Source: Vulcanimicrobiota bacterium (GTDB taxonomy: Bacteria; Vulcanimicrobiota; Vulcanimicrobiia; Vulcanimicrobiales; Vulcanimicrobiaceae). Taken from it: DNA of 6,891 nucleotides. The stretch covers positions 1-6,891 of the forward strand of contig JAFAHB010000094.1 in assembly GCA_019237435.1 (NCBI GenBank), given 5' to 3'. The notes under the pieces were generated by a model that was not told the origin of the DNA, searched no databases, and saw only the letters and a program-made list of their open reading frames with translations. The position numbers were made by a program, and so were the translations under genes. The first letter of the stretch is position 1, and every line of letters starts with the position of its first letter. Positions 1 through 5,442 of this stretch are shown here, piece after piece.

Positions 1-295
1 ACATTCGAAATGGCGTGAACGAATCGATGTGCGACCACGTTTGTCCACCGTTTGTAGTCTTGAATAGACCGCCGCTTTCACTAGCGGCGATAGCTACTTG
101 ATTGCTGCCGGCATAGACGGAAACGGCGACTGCGCGGCCGCCCCGGCCGTAGCTCGTATCAGGTTGTGCCTCAACAAGATTGGTTTGCGGGGGCTCCGGC
201 GACGGCGATGGCGCGCAGACCAGTGGGCAGCACGACGCGAGGAGCAGCTCCAATGTGCCTATACAAGTGAGGTACGGGGCCCGTGATATGTGCAC
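1..295 (-). CDS. N-terminal part of a BNR/Asp-box repeat lipoprotein (runs off the left edge)
   Basis: This frame is open from a GTG at 295-293 to the window edge (98 codons), with a TGA four codons upstream of the GTG, so GTG is the best start; a TTG at 253 would remove the signal peptide's n-region. Residues 1-21 look like a lipoprotein signal peptide with lipobox L-A-S-C and Cys22 as the lipidated residue. A Pro/Ser-rich tether follows (about 28-37). Residues 75-87 read GGLFKTTNGGQTW, the Asp-box-like motif (S/T-x-D/N-x-G-x-T-W) found in BNR, sortilin-type and YCF48-like propellers. In those families this motif marks a turn in a beta-propeller blade, so a multi-blade exported propeller is expected beyond the edge. 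The ligand is unknown. A plausible extended -10 promoter lies about 60 nt upstream. The ribosome binding site is weak. The repeat motif and frame are seen directly; the fold is inferred. Confidence 0.72.
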   Translation of the reverse strand, partial: MHISRAPYLTCIGTLELLLASCCPLVCAPSPSPEPPQTNLVEAQPDTSYGRGGRAVAVSVYAGSNQVAIAASESGGLFKTTNGGQTWSHIDSFTPFRM

Positions 296-446
296 CGGTA
301 TTGCTCAGGGCATTGAGGCAGGTGGAAACCCTGCGGCCGCCTGCTAGGGCACCAGTCTAGCACTTTTGGGGGCGCCTGTCATGGCTTTCTAAGCTTAGCG
401 GCGGGGACGGCGAGCCGCCGATTTGCGTCTCCGGGTTGCGGCGGAG
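296..446. other. Intergenic spacer between two minus-strand lipoprotein genes
   Basis: This 151-nt spacer holds the candidate promoter for the left-edge gene. On the minus strand, just past the stop at 447, there is a possible GC stem (cggcgg near 420-415 pairing with ccgccg near 404-399). It has no U-tract, so it is not a convincing terminator. I see no small gene here. Confidence 0.4.
354..382 (-). promoter_or_regulatory. Candidate sigma70-type promoter for the left-edge lipoprotein
   Basis: Read on the minus strand, ATGACA (382-377, five of six matches to TTGACA) is followed by a 17-nt spacer and TAGACT (359-354, four of six matches to TATAAT). A TG dinucleotide sits one base ahead of the -10, giving an extended -10. 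Transcription would begin near 347 and leave a leader of about 50 nt before the GTG at 295. This is a match by eye and short motifs occur by chance. Confidence 0.35.
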
Positions 447-1607
447 CTATCGCTCGAGTAGTTGCAGCGTGTTCGTTTTGGTATCGGTATAAAACAGCGC
501 GGTGTCGCGATCGCTCGTGCCGGTCGCGAGGAGCCCGAAGATGTGAGCAATCCGGCTCTTGTAGATTGTTTTGGTGGCAAGTATCTGCCCCGCCGGTGTC
601 AGCTCCACAAGCGTGTTTCCGCCTTTGGTGTTGGCAACGATAAGATTTCCGTTCGGTAGAAGAGCCGATGCTACCGGCGCATTAAGCGGAGAGCCGCTAT
701 AGACGAGCGTCGCGCACGTGGCTTTGGGGTGAGCGCATTTGAACCTCTTGCCACCGGGTAGCACGACGATTTCGTCCTTCTCGAGCAGGTTGCTGGCGTT
801 CGAAATCGCGACGACCGTGTTATCGACGCCGTCCACGATATAAAGGGTGTCGTTGCAAAGATTACCGGTTTTGTGATTATTGTATTGGATTCCGGATGGT
901 CCCAAGACGCTCCAACCGGAGCTCTTATTGACCGCGAAACCGCTAATAACTTCGGTCATTTTCACCTTGCCGGAGCGGCTAACGGGGAGGAACGACAGCT
1001 TGATGATTGCGCCGGTCTTCGAATCCGCAACGTAGATGTCTTCGGGGGCATAAGCCTCGCCGCAAAATGCATCGGCATCGGCGAACGGAACCTGGATGGG
1101 AGAGCGGTAGTAGCTCTTCTTGAGCTGGCCGGTTTGCGTGAACTGCGAAACGAGACTGCTTACCAGCCCCGCGCCGTAGACTTGATTTCCCGCAGTGATC
1201 GCATCGCCATCGCAGCCCTCGAGCTTGGGGCTTTGCGTAAAGGTCACCGGTGTAGAGTTCCGGTGGGGATCAAGCACTTCGATGGTGCTGCCTTTTCCGG
1301 CAGTGCCCGCAGAGTCGTCGAAGTTGCAAACGAGCAGCTGCCCTTCCTTGAGTCCAAAGGTCGCTCGGACCAGCGAGATTGCGCGCGGACCCATGTCGCC
1401 ATTTTTCGGATCGACTGTCCTGCCGATCTCGACGTCCTTAGTAAGTTTTTTCAGGATTGAGGTCGTGTCGTTCGGGACGATGGAGCTCGCCGAGGACGCA
1501 GAGACTTGCGACGTGTAGCTCGGAACTGCAGCGTTCCCGCCACACGCCGAAGTTGCGAGAACTGCTCCGGTGGTTAATACAAGCACGCGATTGTTAAAGG
1601 TCGTCAT
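447..1607 (-). CDS. Exported beta-propeller-like lipoprotein of unknown ligand (386 aa)
   Basis: The start is placed at ATG 1607-1605, because GAGG at 1617-1614 lies 6 nt upstream and the protein then opens with a signal peptide (MTTFNNRVLVLTTGAVLATSAC). The longer frame from 1757 would bury that peptide under 50 residues. Cys22, followed by Gly-Gly, is the probable lipidated residue, although Thr at -3 makes the lipobox atypical. A Ser/Thr-rich linker follows. The body contains repeated short strands ending in phrases such as LLVCNFD, DIYVADS, LYIVDG and NLIVANT, which resemble blade strands of NHL/SMP-30-type propellers. Six further cysteines include a C-x6-C loop (CAHPKATC). No catalytic motif is evident. 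It is divergent from the propeller gene at 1819 and shares an upstream element with it. The exact function is unknown: it could be a binding or scaffold protein, or a lactonase-like enzyme, though no such active site was recognised. Confidence 0.82.
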   Translation of the reverse strand: MTTFNNRVLVLTTGAVLATSACGGNAAVPSYTSQVSASSASSIVPNDTTSILKKLTKDVEIGRTVDPKNGDMGPRAISLVRATFGLKEGQLLVCNFDDSAGTAGKGSTIEVLDPHRNSTPVTFTQSPKLEGCDGDAITAGNQVYGAGLVSSLVSQFTQTGQLKKSYYRSPIQVPFADADAFCGEAYAPEDIYVADSKTGAIIKLSFLPVSRSGKVKMTEVISGFAVNKSSGWSVLGPSGIQYNNHKTGNLCNDTLYIVDGVDNTVVAISNASNLLEKDEIVVLPGGKRFKCAHPKATCATLVYSGSPLNAPVASALLPNGNLIVANTKGGNTLVELTPAGQILATKTIYKSRIAHIFGLLATGTSDRDTALFYTDTKTNTLQLLER

Positions 1608-1613
1608 CCGAAA

Positions 1614-1622
1614 CCTCGCTCC
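1614..1622 (-). promoter_or_regulatory. Ribosome binding site that fixes the start at 1607
   Basis: On the minus strand the sequence GGAGCGAGG sits with its last G 6 nt from the ATG at 1607. It supports that start over the upstream in-frame ATG at 1757. Confidence 0.7.
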
Positions 1623-1641
1623 ATATGCAGTCGTGACGAAA

Positions 1642-1661
1642 CGGGCTTCGAAGTACCGCTT
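1642..1661 (-). promoter_or_regulatory. Shared upstream element, minus-gene copy
   Basis: On the minus strand this reads AAGCGGTACTTCGAAGCCCG and ends about 34 nt before the ATG at 1607. It matches the plus-gene copy at 1770-1789 at 16 of 20 positions, and the last ten bases (TCGAAGCCCG) are identical. It may be an operator or a leader element; no known regulator site was recognised. Confidence 0.35.
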
Positions 1662-1769
1662 CCCTCGCCTGCAAGACCGGCGACCGCCGTGCAATTTTTC
1701 CATCAGTAACCACTGCCCATAGCGGATATGGCTAGCGCTAAGCGCGCAGGCATCCACGAACGCTACGCG

Positions 1770-1789
1770 AAACGCAACCTCGAAGCCCG
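1770..1789 (+). promoter_or_regulatory. Shared upstream element, plus-gene copy
   Basis: This reads AAACGCAACCTCGAAGCCCG and ends 29 nt before the ATG at 1819. It has the same orientation relative to its gene as the copy at 1642-1661 has to the minus gene. As DNA the two copies therefore form an inverted repeat across the divergent spacer. Confidence 0.35.
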
Positions 1790-1818
1790 AAAACGTCTTC
1801 CCCCAAGAAAGTAACGTA

Positions 1819-2847
1819 ATGAATATGACTGGTTTAGTGAAATACGCCGGCCCTTTGGTTGCACTCGCGATGTGCTCCGCCTGCGGCGGCGGCTCGCCGG
1901 TCGCACCGTCAAACGCCGCGCTCAGTTTTCAGTACGTCGGTAGGACGCTCTCCGTGAACGGCAGGCTGGTAACGGCAGCGCGGCCGCCGAACCCGGTGCC
2001 TCGGCTCGCGACGATTGTCCCCGAGCGGCACGGGGACAAGCACTTTGAGTACATCTTCAGCGACTACGAGACCTATGCCAGCATTTTCGACTATCCGAAG
2101 AGCACGAAGCAGATCGGCACGATCTATGGCGACGGCGGCCAAGGGTGCACGAACGTCCTCTACGGCTACGGGCAGAAGACTTTCTGGAACATCGGCGGCG
2201 ACACCCAGATCACCGAGTACAAGGTTCCGCAGACGCCGATCAAGACGCTCTCCGATTCCATCGGCGCGCCGTCGAGCTGCGCCATGAATGCCCGCGGCGA
2301 CCTGGCGGTCGGGATCTTGTACAACAATTCGGGGCCGGGTGGCGGCGACATCATCATCTTCAAGCACGCGCGCGGCTCGGGCACCGCTTACACCACGCCG
2401 TTGGACGAAGAGTTTTTTGACGGCTACGACCCACAGGGGAATCTCTTCGCCGACGGCTTTACCGGCGACCGCTCGGGCTTCGAGCTTATCGAGCTGCCGA
2501 AGGGGAGCAATAAGTTCCAAACGATCACGACGAGCAACGTTGTGCAGTTCCCCGGCTCGGTGCAATGGGACGGCAAGTACCTCACCGTCGTCGATCAGGG
2601 AACGAACGCGGTCTATCAGTACAACGTCAGCGGAACGCAGGCGACATTGAAGGGCACCGTAACGCTCTCCGGCGCCGGCGACTGCGCGCAGACCTGGATC
2701 GTAAGGGGCCTCATCTACTGCGCGGATAACTATAACACCGACGGCGAGGTTTTTAAGTACCCGGCGGGCGGTTCAGCGATTGCGGTGTTTACGGGCAATT
2801 TCGTCTTCCCACTCGGCGTGACGGTAGCAGAGAGACCACGACATTAG
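1819..2847 (+). CDS. Beta-propeller-like lipoprotein, first of a tandem pair (342 aa)
   Basis: The ATG at 1819 is preceded by a weak purine-rich site (AAGAAAG around 1805-1811). An ATG two codons later is an alternative. Residues 1-21 form a signal peptide with a short hydrophobic core (PLVALAM). Cys22, followed by three glycines, is the likely lipidated residue; Cys19 is an alternative. The mature part has regularly spaced segments of the type G-[D/N/K]-L-x-V/A (GDLAVGI, GNLFADG, GKYLTVVDQ) and side strands such as NAVYQYNV and GEVFKYPAGG, consistent with blades of a six- or seven-bladed propeller. Four cysteines remain in the mature protein. It is paralogous to the next gene: both have W-D-G-K-Y, then a Y-P-[A/S]-G-G near the C-terminus and the ending [L/Y]-G-V-T-V. 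No catalytic residues were recognised. The role is unknown; surface or periplasmic binding is an inference. Confidence 0.85.
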   Translation: MNMTGLVKYAGPLVALAMCSACGGGSPVAPSNAALSFQYVGRTLSVNGRLVTAARPPNPVPRLATIVPERHGDKHFEYIFSDYETYASIFDYPKSTKQIGTIYGDGGQGCTNVLYGYGQKTFWNIGGDTQITEYKVPQTPIKTLSDSIGAPSSCAMNARGDLAVGILYNNSGPGGGDIIIFKHARGSGTAYTTPLDEEFFDGYDPQGNLFADGFTGDRSGFELIELPKGSNKFQTITTSNVVQFPGSVQWDGKYLTVVDQGTNAVYQYNVSGTQATLKGTVTLSGAGDCAQTWIVRGLIYCADNYNTDGEVFKYPAGGSAIAVFTGNFVFPLGVTVAERPRH

Positions 2848-2869
2848 TTCACGGCCTCGTAGTGTTCAG

Positions 2870-3910
2870 TTGGAAGTGAAGGCCTCGCACGGCAGCCGCT
2901 ACAGACTTTTTCTTATCGGAGCTGCAGTGTTGCTCGCCGCGTGCACTAGGTCGGAACCGCCGATCGGCGCGCCGGGCGCGATTTCGCAAAGCCCCACGAC
3001 CGTGATCAGCGGCGATCGCGGCGGATCCTGGATGCTCTCCCGCGCGCCGCAGTGGGATCTCCTTTACGTTTCTAACGGTAACGGAACAGTCACCGTGTAC
3101 CGTTATTGGAAGCACGATCTCGTAGGCAAGCTCTCCGGTTTTCGCGCGCCGATGGGTGAGTGCGTAGACGAAGTAGGGGACGTCTATATAACTGATTCGG
3201 ATGCAAGCAAGATTTTTGAATTCGCGCACGGTGGCAAGACCCCGCTCAGAGTGCTAAGCGACCCCCGGCGAAACGCACCCTACGGATGTTCCATCGACCC
3301 GACAACCGGTGATCTTGCTGTAGCGAACCTCGATTACGACGGCCGTGGAGACATCGCCATATATCGCCGTGCGTCCGGCAAGCCGCGCATCTATTCGACG
3401 CTCTGCTGCGTCTATTTTCCTCTCGCGTGTACCTATAATAATCGAGGCGATCTCTTCGTCGCCGGTTTTGTCAGCAATACCGCCAGCCGATATTCGTCGT
3501 TTGCCGAGCTCGACAAGCACGGCAGGAGCTTCATTCCCGTAAACCCGTTTCTCAGTTCGAGCTGGAATTGGGTCTATGTCACGGGCATTCCGTGGGACGG
3601 AAAATACTTTGTAATCGGTGAGGACGGAGCCTATCGTTTTAAAGTAAAGGGCGATGGCCAAGCGATTTACAAAGGGATCACCGGTCTGAACGGTATTTTT
3701 AACGAAGAGCAGTCCTGGATTTATCACTTCACCGGGTCAAACTCTGCGGGATTGCAACTCGTCGCCGCGTCGGGAAGCGGCACCGGCTCCGTGGTTTATT
3801 GGAACTATCCGTCGGGCGGAGACTCTATCGCGACTATAACGGATGGTGTCTATTATCCGTACGGTGTAACGGTCAGTCCTAAAGAAGTGGACATCTCGCC
3901 TCGACGCTAA
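2870..3910 (+). CDS. Beta-propeller-like lipoprotein, second of the tandem pair (346 aa)
   Basis: The gene begins 22 nt after the previous stop and is probably cotranscribed. TTG at 2870 gives the full frame. GTG at 2876 is an alternative, and neither has a clear ribosome binding site, so translational coupling is possible. The signal peptide has basic residues (K4, R10, R12), a core LFLIGAAVL and a classic lipobox L-A-A-C, with Cys25 lipidated. The mature part shows propeller-like phrases: DLLYVSNGNGTVTVYRY (63-79), GDVYITDSD (103 onward), GDLAVANLD, GDLFVAGF, GKYFVIGEDG and VVYWNYPSGG. It shares W-D-G-K-Y, Y-P-S-G-G and the YGVTV ending with the upstream paralogue, but much of the rest has diverged, so the duplication is old. 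No catalytic motif was recognised; the function is unknown. Confidence 0.85.
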   Translation: MEVKASHGSRYRLFLIGAAVLLAACTRSEPPIGAPGAISQSPTTVISGDRGGSWMLSRAPQWDLLYVSNGNGTVTVYRYWKHDLVGKLSGFRAPMGECVDEVGDVYITDSDASKIFEFAHGGKTPLRVLSDPRRNAPYGCSIDPTTGDLAVANLDYDGRGDIAIYRRASGKPRIYSTLCCVYFPLACTYNNRGDLFVAGFVSNTASRYSSFAELDKHGRSFIPVNPFLSSSWNWVYVTGIPWDGKYFVIGEDGAYRFKVKGDGQAIYKGITGLNGIFNEEQSWIYHFTGSNSAGLQLVAASGSGTGSVVYWNYPSGGDSIATITDGVYYPYGVTVSPKEVDISPRR

Positions 3911-4068
3911 GAGCCCCCGCTGCCGAGCGGGACCGAGTCGGTGCGATCATGCAGGTCGCGCGCGAAGTCGGCGTTGTCTGGATGAAGTTAGGGCGTCGCG
4001 CCGAAGGGTTTCCCTATTCCGGTCCGTCCCTGAGCGAAGGGAGCATCGGAGAGCGAGGAGCGCGTACA
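3911..4068 (+). other. Spacer and leader upstream of the phosphoesterase, with two hairpins
   Basis: Five nt past the stop of the second propeller gene is a 6-bp stem with a 4-nt loop (3916-3931, CCCGCT/AGCGGG). It has no U-tract, so it could at most be a weak terminator. Nearer the phosphoesterase, TCCCT (4027-4031) pairs with AGGGA (4038-4042). An outer TCCG (4023-4026) can pair with CGGA (4047-4050) across a 4-nt bulge. This second structure sits just 5' of the ribosome binding site. An in-frame ATG at 3949 makes the region look coding, but the encoded 40 residues precede a proper signal peptide and are unlikely to be translated. No clear promoter was found. Confidence 0.4.
4055..4060 (+). 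promoter_or_regulatory. Ribosome binding site that fixes the phosphoesterase start
   Basis: GAGGAG lies 8 nt before the ATG at 4069. This strong site, together with the signal peptide that starts there, favours 4069 over the in-frame ATG at 3949. Confidence 0.8.
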
Positions 4069-5430
4069 ATGAAGAGCTTTCCGAAGGGTGGCCATCTTCT
4101 CATTACCTGCGCCGCTGTAGCACTGGTCTCGGGATGCGGCGGCTCGCAATCAGTGACCGTGCCGCCTGCAGCGACGTCGCAAAAACCTCCGCTTGCACAC
4201 ATCGTTGTAATCGTGCAAGAGAATCGTACCTTCAACAACCTCTTCGCCGGTTTTCCCGGCGCAACCACTACGATGACGGGCACCATGATCGTTGGTCGCG
4301 GGAAGAATGCAAAGCAAGAGCCCGTCGCCCTCAAAGCCACCAACCTCAACGATCAAGTCGATCTGAACCATCTTCATGCGGCCTTTCTGCGGGCGTATGA
4401 CGACGGCCAGATGGATGCGTTCAATCAGGTTAAGTTCGTCGGTACCGCCTTTCGCGAAGACAAGGGGCCCTACCAATACGTGAAGCGCGATCAGATAAAA
4501 CCATACTGGGAGCTGGCCGCCAAGTATGCGCTGGCCGATGAGATGTTTCAGACGCAAGGCAGTGCAAGCTTTACCGCGCATCAAGACCTGGTCCGCGGCG
4601 GAACGGCTATCAATTCCCGCGCGAGCTTGATCGACCTTCCAACCGGGGTGCCGCCCTGGGGCTGCGATGCGGCATCCTACACGCAGACCGATCTCATAAC
4701 GACGAGCCTACGGTACGAGCCCGGTAAGGGACCGTTCCCGTGCCTCTCCTACGCGACATTGCAAAATCTGCTCGACGCGCATTCGGTTTCGTGGAAGTAT
4801 TACACTCCTTCGGAGAAAACCGACGAAGCAGGATCGCTGTGGAACGCCTTCCTTGCGATCTCGTCCGTTTACCACCACCGTAAGGAATGGAAAGCGCATA
4901 TTTCATCACCGAACACGAGCATCTTTTCCGACATTTCGCAGAACGCTCTACCGGCAATGTCATGGGTTATACCGGATGGCGCAGATTCGGACCATCCTGC
5001 TTTTGGGTCGGATACCGGGCCGTCGTGGGTCGCCCAGATCGTCAACGCGATCGGCCAAAGCCCGTACTGGAGCTCAACTGCGATCGTCATCGTTTGGGAC
5101 GATTGGGGTGGCTTTTACGATCCAGTCAAGCCGCCGAAGCTCGATAACCAAGGCGGCCCCGGTTTTCGCGTACCGATGATCGTCGTCTCGCCTTTCGTGC
5201 CGGAAAACGAGATCTCACACACGTTTTACGAGTTTGGCAGCATCGTTCGATTCATCGAAGACAACTGGCAACTTGGACGCCTGAATACGACGGACGAAAC
5301 GTCGGCCAGCATCGCAAATATTTTCGACTTCAATCAGTCCCCACGACCGTTTCAGCCCGTCGCATCGAAGTACGATCGCGGCTACTTCCTTAGTAAGAAA
5401 CCATCGTACTCACCGGTTGACAACCAGTAG
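4069..5430 (+). CDS. Lipoprotein phosphoesterase, phospholipase C/acid phosphatase-like family (PF04185) (453 aa)
   Basis: The protein has a signal peptide with lipobox V-S-G-C (Cys23) and so is probably anchored outside the cytoplasmic membrane. From residue 44 it follows the PF04185 phosphoesterase pattern, a branch of the alkaline phosphatase-like superfamily. HIVVIVQENRTFNN (44-57) carries the Glu51-Asn52 metal-site pair. DLNHLH (98-103) and DGQMDAF follow. S165-ASFTAHQ lies where the Ser/Thr nucleophile is expected, with the exact residue uncertain. DHPAF (Asp308-His309), IVIVWDDWGGFYDP (Asp344-Asp345), GFRVPMIVVSPFV and HTFYEFGSIVRFIED (His384) complete the core. Family members hydrolyse phosphate esters, including phospholipids, so the substrate here cannot be named. 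The length is usual for bacterial members of the family and the core motifs appear intact. It precedes the cyclase gene by 12 nt and is likely cotranscribed with it. Confidence 0.92.
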   Translation: MKSFPKGGHLLITCAAVALVSGCGGSQSVTVPPAATSQKPPLAHIVVIVQENRTFNNLFAGFPGATTTMTGTMIVGRGKNAKQEPVALKATNLNDQVDLNHLHAAFLRAYDDGQMDAFNQVKFVGTAFREDKGPYQYVKRDQIKPYWELAAKYALADEMFQTQGSASFTAHQDLVRGGTAINSRASLIDLPTGVPPWGCDAASYTQTDLITTSLRYEPGKGPFPCLSYATLQNLLDAHSVSWKYYTPSEKTDEAGSLWNAFLAISSVYHHRKEWKAHISSPNTSIFSDISQNALPAMSWVIPDGADSDHPAFGSDTGPSWVAQIVNAIGQSPYWSSTAIVIVWDDWGGFYDPVKPPKLDNQGGPGFRVPMIVVSPFVPENEISHTFYEFGSIVRFIEDNWQLGRLNTTDETSASIANIFDFNQSPRPFQPVASKYDRGYFLSKKPSYSPVDNQ

Positions 5431-5433
5431 GAG
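5430..5433 (+). promoter_or_regulatory. Ribosome binding site of the cyclase gene, overlapping the previous stop
   Basis: GGAG begins on the last base of the phosphoesterase stop codon and lies 9 nt before the ATG at 5443. This arrangement favours cotranscription and perhaps translational coupling. Confidence 0.65.
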
Positions 5434-5442
5434 CGGCCGCCA

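Larger units (their letters stand above)
1608..1818. promoter_or_regulatory. Divergent promoter region between two propeller lipoprotein genes
   Basis: This 211-bp region must drive the minus gene starting at 1607 and the plus gene starting at 1819. I could not find a convincing -35/-10 pair on either strand. It does carry an inverted pair of related elements, 1642-1661 and 1770-1789 (listed separately), each 30-35 nt ahead of a start codon. A short palindrome, TAGCGCTA, lies at 1733-1740 near the middle. Confidence 0.5.

Noticed and set aside
98..286. Plus-strand 62-codon frame
   Set aside because: It is antisense to the left-edge lipoprotein gene and is Arg-rich without recognisable features.
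873..1460. Plus-strand open frame of 195 codons
   Set aside because: It is antisense to the minus-strand propeller gene, with no family resemblance or signal peptide; a shadow of GC-rich coding DNA.
1608..1757. 50-residue N-terminal extension of the minus-strand propeller from ATG 1757
   Set aside because: It precedes a signal peptide, and a GAGG site lies 6 nt before the ATG at 1607.
1909..2565. Minus-strand open frame of 218 codons
   Set aside because: It is antisense to the first tandem propeller gene; its Arg/Ala/Val-rich composition is typical of a shadow frame.
3916..3931. Intrinsic terminator after the second propeller gene
   Set aside because: A 6-bp GC stem exists but no U-tract follows, so it is kept only as a hairpin in the spacer description.
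3949..4068. 40-residue N-terminal extension of the phosphoesterase from ATG 3949
   Set aside because: It would bury a clear lipoprotein signal peptide, while a strong GAGGAG sits 8 nt before the ATG at 4069.
134..5440. Three GCGGCCGC palindromes (134-141, 333-340, 5433-5440) as possible cloning remnants
   Set aside because: They are expected occasionally in GC-rich DNA, and no vector-like sequence flanks them.
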